Below, one piece after another: positions 1-6,008 of a DNA stretch of 8,636 nucleotides. Source of the DNA: Thermoproteota archaeon. GTDB lineage: Archaea; Korarchaeota; Korarchaeia; Korarchaeales; Korarchaeaceae. Made by a program: the position numbers and the translations under genes. Under the pieces are notes generated by a model. It was not told the origin of the DNA. It saw only the letters and a list, made by a program, of their open reading frames with translations, and ran no database searches. The stretch covers positions 1 through 8,636 of the forward strand of contig JAGGTZ010000177.1 in NCBI GenBank assembly GCA_021158805.1, read 5' to 3'. Positions within the stretch are counted from its first letter, which is position 1. Every line of letters begins with the position of its first letter.

Positions 1-368
1 CTTTCAGCCTCATCTGTTGCTGGTATCTTGAATATCTGCTTTGCTTTTCCCTCCACAGGATCGAGGTATTTTATCATGGAGGAATCAGCCAGTATGATTG
101 CTTTATCAAGGGGATATCTCTTAGAAAACGTATTTAGGGACATTTGATTGAGCGCTATCCAATAATCCGGGCTTATTATCTTTGGATAATCGACCTCTTC
201 ATCTGAAATCACAACCTCTGATCTAGTAGAACCTAATCTAGCTTCAGGACCATATGTGTACGTCGCGGCCGCATAGTAATCACTCAACACAGATGCTTGG
301 GAAAGTACGGCACCAGAAAGGACGACACCTTGCCCTCCAAATCCCGATATCATTACCTCAACTCTCAA
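1..368 (-). CDS. korC: 2-oxoacid:ferredoxin oxidoreductase, gamma subunit (3' end cut by window edge)
   Basis: Gamma subunit of a 2-oxoglutarate-type (Kor) 2-oxoacid:ferredoxin oxidoreductase, the Rossmann-like subunit that supports CoA use. 122 codons are visible out of about 180-190 usual for the family; the rest lies beyond position 1. Visible family marks are GFGGQG at residues 9-14, YGPEARLG at 39-46, followed by SRSEV-like TRSEVVISDEEVDYPK. I chose the TTG at 368 as start: it gives MRVEVMISGFGGQG, the usual short lead-in, and has a G-rich ribosome site (GGTGTGGTGG) just before it; an ATG at 353 would cut into the first strand. The start overlaps the end of korD by 11 bases, so translation is probably coupled. 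It is the last visible gene of korABDC. The family is certain; which 2-oxoacid is used is not shown by the sequence. Confidence 0.93.
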   Translation of the reverse strand, partial: MRVEVMISGFGGQGVVLSGAVLSQASVLSDYYAAATYTYGPEARLGSTRSEVVISDEEVDYPKIISPDYWIALNQMSLNTFSKRYPLDKAIILADSSMIKYLDPVEGKAKQIFKIPATDEAE

Positions 369-693
369 GCCACCACACCCCTCTACTGACTATCTCATTC
401 CTCCTCTCTATCCTCCTCAACCACGGTTTTTCATACCTTTCCTCAACTTCAAGGATCTCCTTTTCCTCTTCCTCATCCACAATAACCTGAATAGCGAAAT
501 CCGGGCAATAGTACTCACACAATCTACAGGCCCTACAGTTCTCTATCTTAGTGGCAACTGGCTTCTTTACACCTCTCCAGTTCCTCTCCTCGCTTATCTC
601 AAGTACGTTCCATGGACAGGCCCATATGCACAGATAACAACCTTTACAGAGCTTATCACTTACAGCTATCTGATTAACCCTTGTAGCAGCCAT
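358..693 (-). CDS. korD: 2-oxoacid:ferredoxin oxidoreductase, delta (ferredoxin) subunit
   Basis: 111-residue dicluster ferredoxin subunit that passes electrons from the KorAB active site to ferredoxin. Two [4Fe-4S] motifs are plain: C16-x2-C19-x2-C22-x3-C26-P and C53-x2-C56-x2-C59-x3-C63-P. The family is usually about 80-90 residues; here an acidic run (about residues 73-82) and then an Arg/Trp-rich tail add roughly 30-40 residues after the second cluster. ATG start at 693 follows an AGGGGGA ribosome site that lies across the end of korB, whose stop is only 2 bases away. It overlaps the TTG start of korC. Sitting between korB and korC supports a subunit role rather than a free ferredoxin. 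The function of the tail is unknown. Confidence 0.95.
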   Translation of the reverse strand: MAATRVNQIAVSDKLCKGCYLCIWACPWNVLEISEERNWRGVKKPVATKIENCRACRLCEYYCPDFAIQVIVDEEEEKEILEVEERYEKPWLRRIERRNEIVSRGVWWLES

Positions 694-695
694 CT

Positions 696-1541
696 TTATC
701 CCCCTTTGGCCCTCTTCTCTAGCTCCTTTAGCTTCTCGGTATATTCTACTCTGTCAGTTCTATGCAAGAATTCTCCTACTAATATTTTACCTTTCAATTC
801 CTCTGGGTCTTTTTTCTTCGCTACGGTCAATGGCACTGAGTTCTCCTTAAACCACTGTAACATGTCTCTCGGATCCGGCTTGTTTAATATGTACCTGCCT
901 GCATAAGTTGGGCATTGGAAGAGTATCTCTATGGCGGCGAATCCTTTGTGCTTAATGGCTTTTTTCAAACTGTTTTTAGCCTGCATGAAGTGATAAGTGG
1001 TCCATCTTGCTAAATAAGTTGCACCGGCAGCTTTTAGGAGCTCCATGAGATCAAAGTTAGGTTCTATGCTTCCATAGGGGGTTGTCTGGGTCCTAGCGCC
1101 CTCAGGGGTAGTTGGAGCCATCTGTCCTCCGGTAAGTGAGTAAAGCATGTTAGTTGCTATTATTGCAGTGATCCCTATGTTCCTCCTAGCTGCATGGATT
1201 AAGTGGTTTCCGCCTATCCCCATACTATCTCCATCTCCCATGATCACAATTACATTCAGCTCTGGTCTAGATGCTTTTAGGGCCGTCGCAAAGGCCAAAG
1301 CCCTTCCGTGCAGAGTATGAGCAGCGTCCCTTCTGAAATACAGTGGAACCCAACCAGAACATCCTATTCCAGAAACAAACACAGTTTTCTCCCACTCATC
1401 CCATCCTAGCTCTTCGAAAGCCATTAGGATTATTCTCTCTATAATCCCTAACCCACAACCTGGACAAAAGGCATGGGGCATTATCTCAGTTCTCATATAT
1501 TTCTTAGCTAATATGTTCTCAAACTCGGATTCCGGTATCAT
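696..1541 (-). CDS. korB: 2-oxoacid:ferredoxin oxidoreductase, beta subunit (TPP-binding)
   Basis: 281-residue beta subunit carrying thiamine diphosphate and a [4Fe-4S] cluster; with KorA it decarboxylates a 2-oxoacid and forms acyl-CoA in the cytoplasm. Visible residues: CPGCG at 26-30, GIGCSG at 58-63, and a late Cys in QCPT (C210), together the four-cysteine set expected for the cluster in this family; HGRA at 78-81; the TPP/Mg signature GDGD at 102-105 with Asn131 about 27 residues later; and GGQMAPTTP at 138-146, where KorB enzymes usually read GGQ-x-SPTTP. The ATG at 1541 is preceded by AGGTGA inside the end of korA, 7 bases after its stop. The length is normal for KorB and much shorter than pyruvate oxidoreductase fusions. 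I favour 2-oxoglutarate as substrate by family, but a broad or branched-chain 2-oxoacid enzyme cannot be excluded. Confidence 0.96.
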   Translation of the reverse strand: MIPESEFENILAKKYMRTEIMPHAFCPGCGLGIIERIILMAFEELGWDEWEKTVFVSGIGCSGWVPLYFRRDAAHTLHGRALAFATALKASRPELNVIVIMGDGDSMGIGGNHLIHAARRNIGITAIIATNMLYSLTGGQMAPTTPEGARTQTTPYGSIEPNFDLMELLKAAGATYLARWTTYHFMQAKNSLKKAIKHKGFAAIEILFQCPTYAGRYILNKPDPRDMLQWFKENSVPLTVAKKKDPEELKGKILVGEFLHRTDRVEYTEKLKELEKRAKGG

Positions 1542-1548
1542 AATACAA

Positions 1549-2697
1549 TCACCTTGCCGCCTTCTTTATCGCCGATAAAACCTCATCAGGGTGATGGAGC
1601 ACCCCACCAACCTTAGGTAATGACATTACCTCAGCATTACCTTTAGCTGCCCTCTCGACCTCTCTCACTATCTTCCCCATGTTCATTTCAGGTACTACAA
1701 TGGCTCTCACCTGAGAGGCTATGTCCTCGATTATCTTATCATAGAAAGGCCATAAGGTTATCAATCTTAATATGCCCGCTTTTATACCTAGCTTTCGGGC
1801 CTCTCTTACAGCCCTTAATGATGTTCTGGCTGTAGATCCATATGAAACAACAGCTATCTCTGCATCTTCCATTAGTTCGGTCTCATACATAGCAATCTTC
1901 TCAACATTCTTCTCTATCTTGTAGTAAACTCTCTTAATAGTTCTTTCAGCTGCTACATGATCGGTACCTATCCTATGCCCAAATTCATCATGCATAACGC
2001 TTTCCACTAGCATGTTATAGCCCTCACCAAAAGCCGGCATTGGAGTGACCCACTCACCGGGATCAGGTAGGTATGGGATATATTCCTCTGGAGGAACTGA
2101 AGGTTTCCTCCTCTCCACGATTTCTATCTCTTCAAGGGGAGGGACCTTAACAGGTTCCCTAACATGAGCTATAACCTCATCGGCTAGGATTACTACAGGA
2201 TTTCTGTACTCCTCAGATAAGTTAAATGCTCTTATCGCAAGATCAAACATGTCTTGTGCGCTAGATGGAGCCAGAGCTATTATACCGTAATCTCCATGAC
2301 TGCCCCATCTAGCTTGCATGACATCTCCTTGAGAAGGTAAGGTAACCAGTCCGGTAGAGGGGCCACCCCTCTGGACATCAGTAATAACTATCGGCGTCTC
2401 TGTTAATATAGCGTAACCAAGCCCCTCCTGCATTAGGGAGTAACCTGGCCCGCTTGTAGCTGTCATAGCCTTTTTCCCAGCCCAAGAAGCACCTATTATC
2501 GCGAGGATAGAAGCCAGTTCATCTTCCATCTGCATGAATACTCCGCCAACCTGAGGCATTCGCCTCGACATCCTTTCTGCTATCTCTGTCGCTGGGGTAA
2601 TTGGGTATCCTGCAAAAAAGCGGCAACCTGCTATTAATGAACCCTCAACAATCGCCTCGTCGCCTTGCATTAGATGAATTCCAGGCTCTACATACAA
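1549..2697 (-). CDS. korA: 2-oxoacid:ferredoxin oxidoreductase, alpha subunit
   Basis: 382-residue alpha subunit contributing the pyrimidine side of the TPP site. Marks: GYPITPATE at 30-38, the 2-oxoacid-binding motif of Kor/Por alpha subunits; QMEDE at 56-60; TSGPG at 81-85; QRGGPSTG at 109-116. The C-terminal half has the transketolase-C-like swinging domain with a VSYGSTAR-type strand, at about residues 285-292. The gamma domain is not fused to it, unlike many bacterial two-subunit KorA proteins, which agrees with a separate korC downstream. The start must be the TTG at 2697: no other start codon lies upstream before an in-frame stop, and AAGGTG sits 7 bases before it. It leads the visible kor operon, 51 bases after the adenylyltransferase gene on the same strand. 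Confidence 0.96.
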   Translation of the reverse strand: MYVEPGIHLMQGDEAIVEGSLIAGCRFFAGYPITPATEIAERMSRRMPQVGGVFMQMEDELASILAIIGASWAGKKAMTATSGPGYSLMQEGLGYAILTETPIVITDVQRGGPSTGLVTLPSQGDVMQARWGSHGDYGIIALAPSSAQDMFDLAIRAFNLSEEYRNPVVILADEVIAHVREPVKVPPLEEIEIVERRKPSVPPEEYIPYLPDPGEWVTPMPAFGEGYNMLVESVMHDEFGHRIGTDHVAAERTIKRVYYKIEKNVEKIAMYETELMEDAEIAVVSYGSTARTSLRAVREARKLGIKAGILRLITLWPFYDKIIEDIASQVRAIVVPEMNMGKIVREVERAAKGNAEVMSLPKVGGVLHHPDEVLSAIKKAAR

Positions 2698-2748
2698 GCC
2701 CCAACACCTTGATTAGGCCTCACAATTAGAAGAAAAATTTAGCGCAAT
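2698..2748 (-). promoter_or_regulatory. Possible kor promoter or end of the preceding transcript
   Basis: This 51-base gap on the minus strand separates the adenylyltransferase gene from korA. Read on the minus strand it has an A/T-rich core (AAATTTTTCTTCT, about 2729-2741), which could act as a weak archaeal TATA region with initiation about 25 bases downstream, or as a T-rich archaeal terminator for the upstream genes. It ends with AAGGTG, the korA ribosome site. I cannot tell promoter from terminator by eye, and read-through from upstream is also possible. Confidence 0.3.
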
Positions 2749-3237
2749 TCAACTCTTCACTATGCGTCCTTCTGAATCAATTTCGCCGCTCCTTATCCTA
2801 TGAGATTTCAAAGGTCTCCCATCTTCTGCCATAACAGTTGGTATAACTACTATAAACAGCTCCTTTAAGCCATTTCTCACTCTCTCCTCGTTTATCAAAA
2901 GGGCCCTCTCGTATGTTTCTGGGGAAACCACTATCACATCAGCAATATCATCTGTACCAGCGGGCCCTATTGGCTCAACTATTTTAACTATATCAAAGTG
3001 AATACCTTTCCCCTCTAAGTACTCCCTAAGTAACCTCTCCCTCTCCTCATAAGGCTGTATTTTCTCCTTTAGGGACTTGCCAGTGAGGAGGGGGCCATCA
3101 GCTAGTCCTATTAGCAAGCTCTCTGCCAAACTAGCAGCCACATCCACTAAAGTCTTGTGTCCCTTGTGAAACCTATCAAAAGCCCCTCCAACTATAGCCT
3201 TCTTAAAAGGTTTCTTACAGCATCTTCCATCTGCCAA
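2749..3237 (-). CDS. Archaeal-type phosphopantetheine adenylyltransferase
   Basis: 162-residue nucleotidyltransferase of the archaeal COG1019 family, which joins ATP and 4'-phosphopantetheine to give dephospho-CoA, the penultimate step of CoA synthesis. Visible motifs: GGAFDRFHKGH at 17-27 containing the H24-K-G-H27 form of the HxGH ATP site; the PYEER segment at 62-66; VSPET at 104-108; and AEDGRPLKSHRIRSGEID at 137-154, the equivalent of the ISSTRIR site. The start is TTG at 3237, the only start codon in frame, with AAAGGGGGT about 10 bases upstream; it overlaps the HAD gene by 46 bases. The first 12 residues, including a Cys-Cys pair, lie inside that overlap and before the domain proper. 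Last gene of the SIS-HAD-adenylyltransferase set, immediately before kor, which consumes CoA. Confidence 0.92.
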   Translation of the reverse strand: MADGRCCKKPFKKAIVGGAFDRFHKGHKTLVDVAASLAESLLIGLADGPLLTGKSLKEKIQPYEERERLLREYLEGKGIHFDIVKIVEPIGPAGTDDIADVIVVSPETYERALLINEERVRNGLKELFIVVIPTVMAEDGRPLKSHRIRSGEIDSEGRIVKS

Positions 3238-3848
3238 GTCTCGTAAACCCCCTTTGTTTCTCCATTCTCCACGACTTTAGCTCTATTCCTAGTTATAAGA
3301 ATTAGTGACCTCACTCCCATAGACATGGCCTCTCTAGACCTTTCCTCATTACTTGTCAAGAAAACAGTCTTCTGAGGCGATATTTCGGCTAAGGAGAAGA
3401 CATTTGCTAGCGAAACATCCCTACCTATCCAAGAGAAGTGGATCAAGTGGTGAACTCCAAGTCTTATGATTTTCTCCCACTCCTTGACAGGATCTCCTTC
3501 CGAGATTACACCAACCTTGGCTCCTTCTTCCCTTGCTGCTAGAATCGTCTCTATTATTCCAGGTAAGGGCTTCAAAAATGCCCTCTTAACATCATGATAA
3601 GCGATTACTCCGGCGGATATTACCCTAAAGTCCTCCTTAAGCCCCAATCTTCTCATCATCTCATTGAAGTGGAAAGGATAGTCCTCTCCTTTCTCCCTAA
3701 TGACCTCCATTAATGTCTCTAATGCTGTATCGAAATCGACTGGTAGACCAACCTCCTTCATTGCCGTGATAGCCCATTCTCTTGCAGTCCCTTTGAGTAA
3801 GTCGGAATCGTATAACACATTATCTATTTCCAGAAGGAGTAACTTCAT
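3192..3848 (-). CDS. HAD-fold protein, probably catalytically inactive
   Basis: 218-residue protein of the subfamily-I HAD phosphatase fold, closest by eye to the archaeal HAD group resembling TIGR02253. The helical cap segment (about residues 15-95, including AGVIAYHDVKRAFLKPLPG) is well kept. The catalytic residues are not: motif I reads LLLEIDNVLYDS (5-15), with Glu7 where the nucleophilic Asp is expected, Asp9 kept, and Val11 in place of the usual Thr; motif II keeps Ser116 in VISEG; the motif III Lys-Pro is absent (SWIGRDVSLAN, 139-149); motif IV, normally GDxxxxD, reads TSNEERS (165-171). I infer a pseudophosphatase, perhaps binding or regulatory. Its ATG overlaps the SIS gene stop (ATGA) and its 3' end overlaps the adenylyltransferase gene by 46 bases. 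Its natural ligand is unknown. Confidence 0.85.
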   Translation of the reverse strand: MKLLLLEIDNVLYDSDLLKGTAREWAITAMKEVGLPVDFDTALETLMEVIREKGEDYPFHFNEMMRRLGLKEDFRVISAGVIAYHDVKRAFLKPLPGIIETILAAREEGAKVGVISEGDPVKEWEKIIRLGVHHLIHFSWIGRDVSLANVFSLAEISPQKTVFLTSNEERSREAMSMGVRSLILITRNRAKVVENGETKGVYETWQMEDAVRNLLRRL

Positions 3849-4867
3849 TCTGTAACCACCTTACCCAGTTTTTCAGGCTTATCGGGGTCGAGCCCCCTTA
3901 AAAGGGATACGTTATATGCAAGGACTTGGAGAGGTATTACCATCAACAGGGGGGAAAACTCATACCTCGTTTCAGGTATCGGAATCTCCCCTCCTACTCC
4001 AATTCTTATTACTCTCCCTCCAAAGGATCTAACTCTCCTGACCACTTCCTTCATCTCAACCCAGTTCAATGAGATCACCGGAGTTCCCCTATCTACAAGC
4101 TGGATTGGGCCGTGGAGGAATTCTCTAGCAGCGTATCCCACATAATGGAGATTAGCGGTCTCTCTTAGCTTTAGAGCGCCCTCTAAGGCTGTTGGATAGT
4201 TAGGACCCTTACCGAGGATAAAGCCGAACGGTACCTCCCTAATCTCCTTAGCTATATCTTCCATCAGGTCAAAGCTCAGATCTATGGTCTTTTCCATCTT
4301 CTTAGAGATTATAGACAGCTCAGAGACTAGTTCATCTAGGACTATGCCTCTCTGTTCAGCTATCCTAAGTGCAAGCATAAACGAAACAACTAGTTGTGTG
4401 GTATAACTCTTTGTTGCCGCTACTGCTCTCTCCTCTCCAGCTCTGGTTAGTATCACATCATCTGAAACCCTAGCTAGGGTACTTCTTGGGGTATTAGTTA
4501 TCGAGACAACCACTCCGTCCCTAGATACTCTCCTGAAATGGTCTACAGCTACTAGAACATCCTTGCTTTCACCGCTTTGGGAAAAGGCTACTAAAGCTGA
4601 GTTCTTAATTTCTGGAGGGAGCCACTCAGGTAACTCAGAGGAAGGAATCGAGGTTGACTTCAAGTTCGAGACTTTCATTAGTAGTCTATGTAATACAAGT
4701 GAGGCATGGTAGCTGGACCCACTACCTGTAGTATACACAAATCTATCGTCTAGGAGAGACGCTGCAGATCGAATCTCATCTACAGCTGACTCTATAGTCC
4801 TCTCTACTGCTTTTGGCTGCTCTCTGATTTCAGATATCATATATTCTCCAAGCCGTTTACCCACCAA
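3845..4867 (-). CDS. SIS-domain phosphosugar isomerase or deaminase (GlmS-isomerase/GlmD-like)
   Basis: 340-residue protein with two SIS domains, equal to the isomerase half of GlmS without the glutaminase domain. Motifs: EIREQPKA at 13-20; TTGSGSSYHA at 46-55; SQSGESKD at 96-103; AVAATKSYT at 148-156; LGKGPNYPTALEGALKLRE at 218-236; AAREFLHGP at 246-254; and a C-terminal DPDKPEKLGKVVTE. Glu236, His252 and Lys336 correspond to the residues GlmS uses for sugar isomerisation, so it looks active. Archaeal proteins of this size include glucosamine-6-phosphate deaminase (GlmD type); fructosamine or other amino-sugar substrates are possible. The start could be TTG 4867, GTG 4864 or ATG 4840; I keep TTG because a promoter lies just upstream. 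First gene of its operon, ATGA-overlapping the HAD gene. Confidence 0.9.
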   Translation of the reverse strand: MVGKRLGEYMISEIREQPKAVERTIESAVDEIRSAASLLDDRFVYTTGSGSSYHASLVLHRLLMKVSNLKSTSIPSSELPEWLPPEIKNSALVAFSQSGESKDVLVAVDHFRRVSRDGVVVSITNTPRSTLARVSDDVILTRAGEERAVAATKSYTTQLVVSFMLALRIAEQRGIVLDELVSELSIISKKMEKTIDLSFDLMEDIAKEIREVPFGFILGKGPNYPTALEGALKLRETANLHYVGYAAREFLHGPIQLVDRGTPVISLNWVEMKEVVRRVRSFGGRVIRIGVGGEIPIPETRYEFSPLLMVIPLQVLAYNVSLLRGLDPDKPEKLGKVVTE

Positions 4868-4890
4868 TCTCTACCAACCTACCCCTAAGA

Positions 4891-4903
4891 GAACTTTATT
4901 TAT
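4891..4903. promoter_or_regulatory. A/T-rich TATA-like element in the divergent intergenic region
   Basis: The 58-base region 4868-4925 separates the divergent SIS and M42 genes. Its only A/T-rich core is CTTTATTTAT, read as ATAAATAAAG on the minus strand. TATA-like elements are nearly symmetric, so this one site could serve both directions. Starts about 25 bases away would fall near 4872 on the minus strand, giving a leader of only a few bases, and near 4923 on the plus strand, just before the M42 ATG. No clear purine-rich BRE is visible. The assignment is by spacing and composition only. Confidence 0.45.
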
Positions 4904-4911
4904 CTATTACT

Positions 4912-4918
4912 GGAGGAG
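4912..4918 (+). promoter_or_regulatory. Ribosome binding site of the M42 peptidase gene
   Basis: GGAGGAG lies 7 bases before the ATG at 4926. It is the strongest Shine-Dalgarno match in the window and fixes that ATG as the start. It conflicts somewhat with a near-leaderless transcript from the TATA-like element above, so the true promoter may lie slightly further upstream. Confidence 0.75.
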
Positions 4919-4925
4919 AAGGCAT

Positions 4926-6008
4926 ATGGACGAGGACACAATATCCTTCTTCTCTAGATTTACTGAGGCTTTTGGTCCGTCAGGATTTGAGATAGAACCA
5001 TTAAAGATGCTGAAGGAAAGATACTCTCCCTATGCTGATGAGATTCTATCTGATAAACTCGGATCTCTGATATTGGTAAAGAGAGGATCCAGTGAAAGAC
5101 CTAGGATAATGGCCAGCGGGCACTCAGATGAGATAGGCTTCATAATAGTCTCGATAGAGGATAATGGCTTCCTAAAATTCGAACCGCTCGGTGGGTGGGT
5201 TCCGACAACATTACCAGCTCAGCGAGTGATTATAAGGTCTAAGAAAGGTGACTATGTTGGAGTAATAACGAGCAAACCTCCTCATCTCATGACTCCAGAG
5301 GAAAGAAAGAAGCCGATAGAGTTTAAAGACCTATATATAGATGTTGGGGCCAAAAACAAGGATCAGATAAAGGAGATGGGTATAAGGATAGGAGATCCAG
5401 CAGCCCCTCTAGCACCCTTTGAAGTCCTAAGAGGGGGAAAGGTGTGGCTTGGTAAAGCTTTTGACGATAGAGTAGGGGCATTTGTAGTAATGGAGACGAT
5501 CAAGAGGCTAAAAGAGGAAAGAGTGGAGCATCCCAACAGCTATTATGCGGTCGCTACTGTTCAGGAGGAGGTAGGGCTAAGGGGCGCTGAGACCGCGGCC
5601 GATGTGGTGGATCCGGACCTATTTATCGCAGTAGACGTTGACATTGCTGGCGATTCTCCAGGGGTAAGCTCCTATGAGGCACCTAGCAAAATGGGAGAAG
5701 GGGTATCTATACTTACATGGGACAAGAGCATGGTGCCCAACGCTAGGTTAAAGGAGTTCGTGATAGAGGTAGCTGAGGAGGAAAACATACCTTACCAGCT
5801 GTCAGCTGTTAAGGGCGGAACAGATGCCGGAAAAGTTCATCTTCATAGGTACGGTGTGCCCTCGATAGTTTTAGGCATTCCAACTAGGCATATCCATTCT
5901 CATAGCTCAATAATGTCTCCGGATGACGTAGAGGCGGCACTTAGACTTATGATGGCCTTAATTAAGAGGTTAGATGATAGGACTGTCAGGGGGTTCACAG
6001 AGATTTGA
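4926..6008 (+). CDS. M42-family metallo-aminopeptidase (TET/DAPA-like)
   Basis: 360-residue peptidase of family M42, the cytoplasmic two-metal aminopeptidases that in archaea form dodecameric TET particles degrading short peptides. The ligand set is complete: His66 in SGHSDEIGF, bridging Asp180 in KAFDDRVGA, catalytic Glu214 and ligand Glu215 in VQEEVGLRGA, Asp237 in AVDVDIAGD, and a late His in PTRHIHSH (best match His324). The usual form near the first ligand is HMDEIGF; here Ser replaces Met, which is harmless. A PDZ-like inserted domain spans about residues 75-165. Length is typical. ATG with a strong GGAGGAG site. The stop overlaps the TTG of the aconitase X gene (TTGA), so the two are co-translated. 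Substrate preference, or an endoglucanase-like assignment seen in old annotations, cannot be read from sequence. Confidence 0.95.
   Translation: MDEDTISFFSRFTEAFGPSGFEIEPLKMLKERYSPYADEILSDKLGSLILVKRGSSERPRIMASGHSDEIGFIIVSIEDNGFLKFEPLGGWVPTTLPAQRVIIRSKKGDYVGVITSKPPHLMTPEERKKPIEFKDLYIDVGAKNKDQIKEMGIRIGDPAAPLAPFEVLRGGKVWLGKAFDDRVGAFVVMETIKRLKEERVEHPNSYYAVATVQEEVGLRGAETAADVVDPDLFIAVDVDIAGDSPGVSSYEAPSKMGEGVSILTWDKSMVPNARLKEFVIEVAEEENIPYQLSAVKGGTDAGKVHLHRYGVPSIVLGIPTRHIHSHSSIMSPDDVEAALRLMMALIKRLDDRTVRGFTEI

Noticed and set aside
254..490. Open plus-strand frame opposite korC and korD
   Set aside because: It is antisense to two well-supported genes, is Ser/Leu-rich in the way reverse-frame shadows are, and shows no family resemblance.
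706..906. Open plus-strand frame opposite the 3' part of korB
   Set aside because: Phe/Ser-rich antisense shadow of a conserved gene with no ribosome site or motif.
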